The notes under the pieces are model-generated. The model was not told where the DNA came from. It saw only the letters and a program-made list of their open reading frames with translations, and made no database searches. A stretch of DNA of 64,000 nucleotides from Spirosoma taeanense (lineage in GTDB: Bacteria; Bacteroidota; Bacteroidia; Cytophagales; Spirosomataceae). The stretch lies in NCBI RefSeq assembly GCF_013127955.1, contig NZ_CP053435.1, positions 1,860,001 through 1,924,000 on the forward strand, written 5' to 3'. The position numbers were made by a program, and so were the translations under genes. Below, one piece after another: positions 34,786 to 42,389 of the stretch. The stretch's first letter is position 1; every line of letters begins with the position of its first letter.

Positions 34786-34902
34786 TTACTTGGCTTCTGG
34801 TTTAGCCTCAGGTTTAGAGGCTTCTGTCTTGCTGGGCCGGGTTTTGCCATACGAACCCATCGAGATTTTCCCCCTTTTTGATTTCTTGTCGCCTTTACCC
34901 AT
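34786..34902 (-). CDS. 30S ribosomal protein THX
   Basis: A 38-residue, strongly basic protein beginning MGKGDKKSKRGKISMGSYGK, the Bacteroidota form of THX, which sits in the head of the small ribosomal subunit. The tail is an Ala/Lys/Pro/Glu repeat (EASKPEAKPEAK). It is short enough to be missed by gene callers with a 50-60 codon cutoff. It is convergent with the YfhO gene and divergent from eutB. Confidence 0.88.
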   Translation of the reverse strand: MGKGDKKSKRGKISMGSYGKTRPSKTEASKPEAKPEAK

Positions 34903-35017
34903 GACTGGTGTTTGGTTTAGTTGTGGTTTTCTCCACTATTACCCAAAAAGGAAGCGGTTTGTTTGGGGTTGGGCCTATCAGTTGTTCGGTTATCTTTACC
35001 TTTCCAATGTCGAATAC

Positions 35018-36391
35018 ATGCCTTATCGCCATACCGTTCGCCAGACGACTTATGTTTTCGACGATCTGAAAACACTGCTGGCCCGCGCTACGCCCCTGCG
35101 GTCGGGCGATGAACTGGCGGGTGTTGTGGCCCGGTCGGCGGAGGAACGTATCGCGGCTCAGATGGCCCTGGCCGATCTGCCTCTGACGACATTTCTGAAC
35201 GAAGCCGTTGTTCCGTATGAGCAGGACGAAATAACGCGGCTGATCCTGGACACCCACGACGCCAACGCTTTTGCCTCCATTCGTCACCTGACTGTTGGTG
35301 ATTTCCGTAATTTCCTGCTGGGTGAATCCGTCCCCATAATTAGTCAGCTCAGTGCTGGCTTGACGCCTGAAATGGTCGCGGCTGTTTCGAAACTCATGCG
35401 GAATCAGGACCTGATTACGGTCGCGGCCCGCTGCGAGATAATCACGAAATTTCGGAACACGATAGGAGGGCGGGGGCGGCTTAGTACCCGGCTACAGCCC
35501 AATCACCCCACCGACGATGTCCGGGGTATTGCGGCTAGCCTGCTCGATGGACTGCTGTACGGTTCTGGCGACGCCGTCATCGGCATCAACCCCGCCACCG
35601 ACCATGTGCAGACAACCGTCCGGCTGCTGACCATGCTCGACGCGGTCCGCGAGCGATTCGCCATTCCAACCCAGACGTGCGTCCTGGCACATCTGACTAC
35701 CACACTGCAGGCAATTGAGCAAGGCGCTCCGGTAGACCTGGCCTTTCAGAGCATCGGCGGTACCGAAGCCGTCAATACGTCGTTTGGCGTCAATCTGGCG
35801 TTGCTGCGGGAAGGGCTCGACGCAACCCGGTCGCTGAAGCGAGGGACGCTGGGGCAGAACGTAATGTATTTTGAGACAGGGCAGGGCAGTGCGCTCTCGG
35901 CCAACGCGCACCACGGCCTGGATCAGCAGACGGTCGAGACTCGGGCTTACGCAGTGGCTCGGGCGTTTGAACCGCTGCTGGTCAATTCGGTCGTCGGGTT
36001 CATTGGACCAGAATACCTGTACAACGGCAAGCAGATCATTCGGGCGGGGCTGGAAGACCACTTCTGCGGCAAACTGCTGGGCTTACCCATGGGTATAGAC
36101 ATCTGCTATACGAACCATGCGGAAGCCGACCAGGATGATATGGACACGCTGCTGACGTTGCTCGGTGCGGCCGGGATTACGTTTATTATGGGCGTACCCG
36201 GCGCCGACGATGTGATGCTGCACTACCAGAGTACCAGTTTTCATGATGCACTGTACCTGCGTGACCGTTTCCAGCTGCGGCCCGCGCCAGAGTTTGAAGC
36301 ATGGCTGGCAAGTATGGGCATGCTGGATGATAAGGGCCGGCTGGTGCCGGTGAGCGCGGGGCATCAGTTGCTGGAAGGGCTGAACATCTGA
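35018..36391 (+). CDS. eutB: Ethanolamine ammonia-lyase large subunit
   Basis: A 457-residue TIM-barrel subunit of the adenosylcobalamin-dependent lyase that splits ethanolamine to acetaldehyde and ammonia. The length equals the usual 450-460. Family patterns include the N-terminal FDDLKTLLARATPLRSGDELAG, EIITKFRNTIGGRGRLSTRLQPNHPTDD broken around the conserved FRNTIG, DAVIGINPATDH, YFETGQGSALSANAHHG, and CYTNHAEADQDDMD. The ATG at 35018 is the family start; an open frame further upstream crosses THX. eutC follows after 39 bp. No shell, reactivase (eutA) or transporter gene is visible. Confidence 0.93.
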   Translation: MPYRHTVRQTTYVFDDLKTLLARATPLRSGDELAGVVARSAEERIAAQMALADLPLTTFLNEAVVPYEQDEITRLILDTHDANAFASIRHLTVGDFRNFLLGESVPIISQLSAGLTPEMVAAVSKLMRNQDLITVAARCEIITKFRNTIGGRGRLSTRLQPNHPTDDVRGIAASLLDGLLYGSGDAVIGINPATDHVQTTVRLLTMLDAVRERFAIPTQTCVLAHLTTTLQAIEQGAPVDLAFQSIGGTEAVNTSFGVNLALLREGLDATRSLKRGTLGQNVMYFETGQGSALSANAHHGLDQQTVETRAYAVARAFEPLLVNSVVGFIGPEYLYNGKQIIRAGLEDHFCGKLLGLPMGIDICYTNHAEADQDDMDTLLTLLGAAGITFIMGVPGADDVMLHYQSTSFHDALYLRDRFQLRPAPEFEAWLASMGMLDDKGRLVPVSAGHQLLEGLNI

Positions 36392-36430
36392 CGCGTTCCG
36401 GCAGGCTGCGCTTATTGACAATTGCTGAAC

Positions 36431-37225
36431 ATGACCAATTACGACCCCTGGGTTTTTTTACAAACGCACACCAGTGCCCGTATCGCGCAGGGCCGCGTTG
36501 GACATAGTCTGCCAACCCGTGCGTGGCTCGACTTCCAGCTTGATCATGCGCAGGCTCGCGATGCCGTTTACTCGCAGCTGGATACGGCTGGCCTGCTCGG
36601 TCAGCTTCATGCCATTCATCCCAACCCTATTCTGCTGCGCAGTCTGGCCACCGACCGTCGGATGTACCTGCAACGCCCTGACCTGGGGCGGAGGCTCGAT
36701 GCGGTGTCTGAACGTAATCTGAATGCCATGGGGACAGAGCCGCCAACCCTAAGCCTGGTCATTGCCGACGGGCTGTCGGCAACCGCCATCAACCGGCACG
36801 GAATTCCGGTGGTGACCAATCTGGTGAACGAAGCCAGAAAGCAGGGCTGGCTGCTGGCGCCGTTCTGTCTGGTTGAACAGGGACGCGTGGCAATCGGCGA
36901 CGCCATAGCGCACGCGCTGGGAGCCGAGATGGTGGTTGTGCTGATTGGCGAACGGCCGGGGCTTAGCTCCCCCGACAGTATGGGCGCTTATCTAACCTAC
37001 GCGCCCCGGCCCGGCCTGACCGATGAGTCACGTAACTGCATTTCGAACATCCGGCCGGAGGGTCTGCCCTATGAGTTTGCCGTGCAGAAGCTGATGTATC
37101 TGCTGACCGAGATGAAAACCCGGCGGCTATCGGGCGTAGAACTGAAAGACGAGATGCCTATACATACACGACTGAATACTTCTTCCCCGGCAGAGAACGC
37201 ACAAACCCCCGAAATTCCAGATTGA
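36431..37225 (+). CDS. eutC: Ethanolamine ammonia-lyase small subunit
   Basis: A 264-residue partner of EutB that helps bind adenosylcobalamin. Recognisable segments are TSARIAQGRVGHSLPTRAWLDFQLDHAQARDAV, SLVIADGLSATAINRHG, GRVAIGDAIAHALGAEMVVVLIGERPGLSSPDSMGAYLTY and DESRNCISNIRPEGLPYEFA, cited here only by position at about residues 15-45, 110-125, 155-190 and 195-215. The C-terminal 20-odd residues (rich in Pro, Ser, Glu) overlap the convergent dprA by 68 bp and are probably not conserved. Start at the ATG at 36431. Confidence 0.92.
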   Translation: MTNYDPWVFLQTHTSARIAQGRVGHSLPTRAWLDFQLDHAQARDAVYSQLDTAGLLGQLHAIHPNPILLRSLATDRRMYLQRPDLGRRLDAVSERNLNAMGTEPPTLSLVIADGLSATAINRHGIPVVTNLVNEARKQGWLLAPFCLVEQGRVAIGDAIAHALGAEMVVVLIGERPGLSSPDSMGAYLTYAPRPGLTDESRNCISNIRPEGLPYEFAVQKLMYLLTEMKTRRLSGVELKDEMPIHTRLNTSSPAENAQTPEIPD

Positions 37226-38282
37226 GCAGCAGCGAGGCTAGCCGACCCATCGGTATCTGCGACTGCCAGCTCAGATCGTCAATGTGCAGGTCCGCTTTCT
37301 GACGCAGCAGGGCGACAATCTGGCTTTCTTCCTCTGTAATATCCACGGGCAGCGCCGGAGCAATGTTTTTACGTATGGCCTGTTCCGATAGCTGTCCGGG
37401 CGCGCCAAGATCCCAGTTCAGGGCTTCAATAAGGTCTTTGGGGCTGGTGTAAATCTGCGCCTTGTTTTCCCGGATCAATTTGTTGCAGCCCGCTGAAAAA
37501 GTCTGGGTCAGCTGCCCCGGCACGGCGAAGACTTCGCGGTGGTAGTTGTTCGCGTATTCGGCCGTGATTAGGGCCCCGCCCTTGGCCGCGGCCTCGACCA
37601 CCACGATGACATCACTCAGACCGGCAATGATGCGGTTGCGGGCCGGAAACAGGTGCGCATCGGGTTTGGTGCCGGGGGCACTTTCGGTCAGCAAACCGCC
37701 CAGACCGAGCATTTCCTGCGCCGTTTTTTGATGAATATTGGGGTAAATAATATCCAGCCCGCTGGCCATCACGCCAATCGTTGGGGCTCCACTAGCCAGG
37801 CTGGCGCGGTGGGCCGCGATGTCGATTCCGTAAGCCAGTCCGCTAATCACACTGACACCGAATGGCACCAGCGCTTCGACGATATCCGTGGTGATGCGCC
37901 TACCGTAGTCCGTAGCCTGTCGCGTACCAACCAGGCCGATGGTGCGCGGGGTGTTCAGATCGCCAGCGCCCTGGTAATAGAGCAGCGCCGGGGCATCGTA
38001 GAGGGTTTTCAGACGGGTCGGGTAAGCCTTGTCGGTATAGAACAGAGTCGTGGCCCCCATCTTTTCCAGCCGCCTGAGTACCTGTTCGGCTTCGGTTAGG
38101 GCACTGGATTTCAGAATGGCGCGGGCCGTTACGTCGCCAATGCCGGGTACTTTCAGCAGGCGGGATAGGGGAGAGCGGAACACGTCGGGCGCGGAGCCGC
38201 AGTAGCTGACGAGCTGGCGAATAAGGATGCTGCCTACGCCGGGAACGAGCGTCAGGGCAATCTGGTGAAGGTTATCAGTCAC
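37158..38282 (-). CDS. dprA: DNA-processing protein DprA (Smf)
   Basis: A 374-residue protein that loads RecA onto incoming single-stranded DNA in transformation. An N-terminal helix-hairpin-helix region (residues 5-60: LTLVPGVGSILIRQL, LLKVPGIGDVTARAIL) is followed by the Rossmann-like core with GLVGTRQATDYGRRIT, SGLAYGIDIAAHRASL, GVMASGLDIIYP, FPARNRIIAGLSDVIVVVEA and AVPGQLTQTFSAGCNKLI. The C-terminal DprA winged-helix (DLHIDDLSWQSQIPMGRLASL) is present. The start is a GTG at 38282, just before the HhH; an in-frame ATG at 38414 adds 44 poorly matching residues. It overlaps eutC tail to tail. Confidence 0.9.
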   Translation of the reverse strand: MTDNLHQIALTLVPGVGSILIRQLVSYCGSAPDVFRSPLSRLLKVPGIGDVTARAILKSSALTEAEQVLRRLEKMGATTLFYTDKAYPTRLKTLYDAPALLYYQGAGDLNTPRTIGLVGTRQATDYGRRITTDIVEALVPFGVSVISGLAYGIDIAAHRASLASGAPTIGVMASGLDIIYPNIHQKTAQEMLGLGGLLTESAPGTKPDAHLFPARNRIIAGLSDVIVVVEAAAKGGALITAEYANNYHREVFAVPGQLTQTFSAGCNKLIRENKAQIYTSPKDLIEALNWDLGAPGQLSEQAIRKNIAPALPVDITEEESQIVALLRQKADLHIDDLSWQSQIPMGRLASLLLNLEFRGFVRSLPGKKYSVVYV

Positions 38283-38496
38283 GGTGTCGGAATGGACGCT
38301 TCCGGCGGAAGCGGGTTTCGCAATCTTACTGATTTTCGGGCGTAAATACCAGTTATCCGCCTGGAATGGGCATCGGGCCGGTAAAATTTCCGTTAAGATA
38401 TGTCCGCTATTCATAGCACACTCGTAACGGTGTCGTCATATTCAGGTAAAAGGTGAATGGTTGTTTTGCAGATATTTTTTGGACAACCTACATCTC

Positions 38497-39972
38497 ATGC
38501 TTACGAGTAAACTACTTCGTTCGACAACGGCCCTTTCTTTACTGGCAATGGCTGCCTGCACAGACCATCGTGATGTCAGCAGCCCGCCTATTACGGTTCA
38601 GAATCGATCCGTAACTCCCGTGCTGGCCAAAGTACTTCCCGGCGCCGTGGGCGGGCGGCTGAGTGCCGACGGCATAAAACTGTATTCTCTGCTGAGCAGT
38701 GACGACAAACTGGAACAATCTCCGAATTACGTCTTTGGTGGATCGGCCGATGGAGCAGGTATCTTCCAGAACCCCGACGGAAACTACACCATCCTAGTCA
38801 ACAACGAGGATAATTTCGCCGTATCGCGGGTTACGCTCGATAAATCGTTCAAACCCATCAAAGGCGAGTATATCCTCAACTCCGACGGAGGAACGTGGCG
38901 TCTGTGTTCGGCCACGCTCGTGACGCCCCTTGAGCATGGCTTTGGCCCCCTGTTTCTGACCTGTGGTGAAAGCGGAGAAGAATCGCGTACGCATGCCGTT
39001 CAGGTTGACGCCGATCCGCAGCAGGCGGGTATTTCGCGGGAGGTGGCCGGTCTGGGCCGCTGGAGTGCCGAAAATGCCGTGCCACTGCCTAAAACGGCTT
39101 ATCCAAACAAGACCGCCATTCTGATTGGCGACGACGATTCAGGCACCAACGGTGGTCAGCTGGCTCTGTACCTCTCCAATACCGTTGGCGATCTGGAAAA
39201 TGGTTCGCTCTATATGCTGAAGCGGCCAGACGGCAATCAGAAAGAAATGGATATGAAAGTAGGCACGAGCTATGACGTTGAGTTTACTAAAATTGATAAC
39301 CACAAAACGCTGACCGGCGCGCAGATTAACGCGAAAGTGAATGAACTGAAGGCGCTTAAGTTTGGTCGGGTCGAAGATGTGGATTATCGGAAAGGCAGCG
39401 GAGCCAATGGCCGTGAAGTGATTTTCGCCGTAACGGGTCAGAACAACACGGGCGCCAATGCCGACTACTCCCGCTCGAAATATGGCCGGATCTATCGCCT
39501 GACCATGGACGCCAGCGATCCGACCAAAGGAAAGCTGGAGGTACTTCTGGACGGCGACGACCGCAACGGAATTGCCAGGATGTTCCAGGACCCCGATAAC
39601 GTCTGCGTGACGACGAACTATGTGTATATTATGGAAGATCCGAACGAGTACGGCGACGAAAAACACGATGGGTATGTGTATCAGTATAATCTCAACACCA
39701 AACAGCTGACGCCTATCCTCGAACTCGATCACCGCCGGAACGAAGCCGATGCTGCCAAATATAACGTAGGTGGTGTGTCGAAACCGGGCTCGTGGGAAAG
39801 CAGCGGCATGATCGACGTGTCGGACGTAACGGGTCGGCCCAATACGTTCATGCTGGGTATCCAGGCCCACACCTGGCGGGGCGATCAGTACAAGGGCGTA
39901 GATGGCGGCTCGAAGCGCACCAGCGAGAACCAGGCCAGCCAGTTGATTCTGATTGAAGGGCTGCCCCGGTAA
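38497..39972 (+). CDS. PhoX-family (DUF839) secreted lipoprotein
   Basis: A 491-residue exported protein with lipoprotein signal (LLRSTTALSLLAMAACTDH, lipobox MAAC). The mature part matches the PhoX/DUF839 beta-propeller group: PDGNYTILVNNEDNFAVSR, SDGGTWRLCSATLVTPLEHGF, ILIGDDDSG, VEDVDYR, FQDPDNVCVTTNYVYIMEDPNEYGDE, and ENQASQLILI. PhoX enzymes are calcium-dependent alkaline phosphatases; the acidic Glu/Asp residues in EDN, DDD, EDPNEYGDE fit metal binding, but activity is not shown. The ATG at 38497 begins the signal peptide. A hairpin terminator follows. Confidence 0.8.
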   Translation: MLTSKLLRSTTALSLLAMAACTDHRDVSSPPITVQNRSVTPVLAKVLPGAVGGRLSADGIKLYSLLSSDDKLEQSPNYVFGGSADGAGIFQNPDGNYTILVNNEDNFAVSRVTLDKSFKPIKGEYILNSDGGTWRLCSATLVTPLEHGFGPLFLTCGESGEESRTHAVQVDADPQQAGISREVAGLGRWSAENAVPLPKTAYPNKTAILIGDDDSGTNGGQLALYLSNTVGDLENGSLYMLKRPDGNQKEMDMKVGTSYDVEFTKIDNHKTLTGAQINAKVNELKALKFGRVEDVDYRKGSGANGREVIFAVTGQNNTGANADYSRSKYGRIYRLTMDASDPTKGKLEVLLDGDDRNGIARMFQDPDNVCVTTNYVYIMEDPNEYGDEKHDGYVYQYNLNTKQLTPILELDHRRNEADAAKYNVGGVSKPGSWESSGMIDVSDVTGRPNTFMLGIQAHTWRGDQYKGVDGGSKRTSENQASQLILIEGLPR

Positions 39973-39995
39973 TCAGTAACCGCAATATTAAGACC

Positions 39996-40031
39996 GCCAG
40001 ACCGGATGGATTCAGCCGGTCTGGCTTTTTC
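39996..40031 (+). terminator. Terminator after PhoX-like gene
   Basis: GCCAGACCGG at 39996-40005 pairs with CCGGTCTGGC at 40016-40025 across a 10-nt loop, followed by TTTTTCC. It separates the PhoX-like gene from the peroxidase gene. Confidence 0.85.
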
Positions 40032-40058
40032 CTTCAACGACTTTTACGCCACAAGCTC

Positions 40059-41909
40059 ATGGTTTCAGAACAAACGCCGGTCAGATCCATGGATGAGCCC
40101 AACCACCCAAATCCCTGGTGGGTAGTGGTGGTTGCCGCTGGTGCGCTGTTTGCCATTGGGGTGTATGGGCTCCTCATCGGGCCGAGGCTAACACCTGCCG
40201 AAACGGTTAAGGCGCAGTTCATGCGCGACATCAACGAACTGGATAGCACGGTGAGCCAGCTACAGCGGAGCATTGCCGCGCATCAGTCCGCTTCGGGGGT
40301 TCAGTCGGCGTTTCGGCAGGCCCGACTGGCCTATAAGCGCGTCGAGTTTCTATCGGCTTACTACAGTCCTGAAACGACCCGCGCACTCAACGGCCCGAAT
40401 TTACCCGACGTAGATGATGATGGGCGTGTCAACGTACCCGAAGGGTTCCAGGTGCTGGAGGAGCTTCTATTTCCGGGTGGCGATGCCAGCCTTAAGGCAG
40501 ATGCCATTCAGCAGGCGGCCATCCTGCGCTCCAACGTGCACCGGCTGCGTAAAATCTCCGAAACCAATGAACTGACCGACAGCCACATCCTCGACGCGAT
40601 GCGGCTGGAAGTATTCCGGATCATTTCGCTCGGCATTACGGGTTTCGATTCGCCCGTTGCCGTTCATTCCCTGCCCGAAGCCATCAGCGTGCTCGAAAGT
40701 CTGCGGGATCAGCTCGCGCACTACCATCTGGCCAGCACCAACCCGTCGCTGGCTGCCTGGCTTGATCGGGTCTTTGCGGGCGCGGTCAATGCGTTACGGG
40801 CCAGTCCCGACTTTGAGCAGTTCGACCGGCTGACGTTCATTCGCCAGCAGGCCAACGTGCTAAGCGGGCTGTTGCTGGATGCCCAGCACGCGTTGTCGAT
40901 TCCGGTTTTTACGGAGAGTCGGCTGCTGTCGGCTTCGGCCCGGACTCTCAATGACCCCGGCGCCTTTGATGCGGGCTATTTTGTGAGTAGTCAGGACGAC
41001 CGTCCCACGCCCGAGCGTATTGCCCTGGGCAAGATGCTATTCTATGATCCCATTTTATCCAGCAACTCGGCCGGTTCGACTTCAACCCGAACCTGCGCAA
41101 GCTGTCACCAGCCCGACCGGGCTTTTACGGATGGTGAATCCAGGAGTTTCGCCCTTGGTAAGGATGGGCAGCGTATCAGCCGCAACGCGCCAACGCTGCT
41201 GAACGCGGCTTTGCAGGCTACTCAGTTTATGGATTCGCGGGTGGTGTTTCTGGAAGATCAGGCCAGCGACGTAATCGCCAACAGGACAGAAATGCACGGG
41301 TCGCTGCCGGTTGCCGTCGAAAAGCTTCGGCAGCGCGTTGACTACCGGCAGCGCTTCGAAAGGGCATATCCGGCAGGGATTACCGAGCAGACGCTCAGGA
41401 ATGCTCTGGCCAGCTACGTCCGGTCGCTGACGAATCTCGACTCGCGGGTAGATCGGTATTTACGGGGAGAGTCCGTAGCATTAACGGTCGAAGAAAAGCA
41501 GGGATTCAACCTGTTCATGGGGAAGGGAAAGTGTGCGACCTGCCACTTTTTCCCTTTGTTTAACGGTACGGTACCTCCGGCCTATCAGGAAACGGAAAGT
41601 GAAGTGCTGGGAACACCGGCTACCGCCGATGGCCGCTCGGTTGATCCCGACGTTGGGAAATTCGTGCTGACCGGGCGGGAGCCGCACCGTTACGCGTTCA
41701 AAACGCCGACCGTACGTCATGCGGCTCAGACCGCACCTTACATGCACAATGGGGTATTTCCGACGCTCGATGCCGTCGTGGATTTCTACAACAAAGGCGG
41801 TGGAAACGGGCTGGGCTTTAACCTGCCGAATCAGACGCTGCCGTTTGATAAGCTAAACCTGACAACCGCTGAAAAGAAGGCCCTGGTTACGTTCATGAAG
41901 GCGTTATGA
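40059..41909 (+). CDS. Di-haem cytochrome c peroxidase with N-terminal extra domain
   Basis: A 616-residue protein. One membrane helix at residues 23-42 anchors it. Residues 55-285 form an all-helical domain, AFRQARLAYKRVEFLSAYY and EGFQVLEELLFPGG, somewhat like imelysin/EfeO helices. Residues 320-616 are a MauG/CcpA-type di-haem peroxidase: haem motifs CASCH and CATCH, APYMHNGVFPTL near the C-terminus, and the LFYDPILSSNS start pattern. Peroxidases of this type reduce hydrogen peroxide in the periplasm using cytochrome electrons. It is convergent with a MerR-family gene only 7 bp away. Confidence 0.88.
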   Translation: MVSEQTPVRSMDEPNHPNPWWVVVVAAGALFAIGVYGLLIGPRLTPAETVKAQFMRDINELDSTVSQLQRSIAAHQSASGVQSAFRQARLAYKRVEFLSAYYSPETTRALNGPNLPDVDDDGRVNVPEGFQVLEELLFPGGDASLKADAIQQAAILRSNVHRLRKISETNELTDSHILDAMRLEVFRIISLGITGFDSPVAVHSLPEAISVLESLRDQLAHYHLASTNPSLAAWLDRVFAGAVNALRASPDFEQFDRLTFIRQQANVLSGLLLDAQHALSIPVFTESRLLSASARTLNDPGAFDAGYFVSSQDDRPTPERIALGKMLFYDPILSSNSAGSTSTRTCASCHQPDRAFTDGESRSFALGKDGQRISRNAPTLLNAALQATQFMDSRVVFLEDQASDVIANRTEMHGSLPVAVEKLRQRVDYRQRFERAYPAGITEQTLRNALASYVRSLTNLDSRVDRYLRGESVALTVEEKQGFNLFMGKGKCATCHFFPLFNGTVPPAYQETESEVLGTPATADGRSVDPDVGKFVLTGREPHRYAFKTPTVRHAAQTAPYMHNGVFPTLDAVVDFYNKGGGNGLGFNLPNQTLPFDKLNLTTAEKKALVTFMKAL

Positions 41910-41916
41910 GTCCCTT

Positions 41917-42243
41917 TTAATCCAGGCTTTGCCGAAGCTGGTCCAGAAACGTTTTTAACTCCTGGAGTTTAGACACGAACCGGGCATTTTCGCGTCGGCG
42001 GGCAGCCCGGTTCTTCAGCTCTTCGCGGGCACCGGGTAACGTAAGCCCCTTTTCGTTGATTAATTCGAAAATTTCTTTCAGATGGTTGATGTCGGCCTGG
42101 GTATAAACCCGATCCCCGGACCGATTTTTCTTGGGCTGAAGCGTTGGAAATTCTTTCTCGTAATACCGAAGTTTAGAGGCATTGATCTGAAACAGATCCG
42201 CTACCTCTTTTATGCCATAATACTGCTTACCTGGGTTTTCCAT
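41917..42243 (-). CDS. MerR-family transcriptional regulator
   Basis: A 108-residue regulator. The N-terminal winged-helix region YYGIKEVADLFQINASKLRYYEKEFPTLQP is the MerR DNA-binding signature (RYYE), followed by the typical wing GDRVYTQADINHLKEIFELI and a short coiled coil. There is no C-terminal effector domain and no metal-binding Cys, so it belongs to the short MerR group common in Bacteroidota, with an unknown signal. It faces alaS across 146 bp and could affect either. Confidence 0.85.
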   Translation of the reverse strand: MENPGKQYYGIKEVADLFQINASKLRYYEKEFPTLQPKKNRSGDRVYTQADINHLKEIFELINEKGLTLPGAREELKNRAARRRENARFVSKLQELKTFLDQLRQSLD

Positions 42244-42389
42244 CTGACAATCCACTATCGCGAGCCGAAAAACCGCAAGTTTTCTCGTAAATTTGTGTCC
42301 TATTTTAAATGTTTATTAAACGGTATGTATTTGTCGGTTACTCACGGCAGATACTACCCGATGGCTGACCGTTACGGCCTCCAACCGCT

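Noticed and set aside
34903..35017. Cobalamin riboswitch upstream of eutB
   Set aside because: The 115-bp spacer is too short for a full cobalamin riboswitch and has no B12-box-like sequence.
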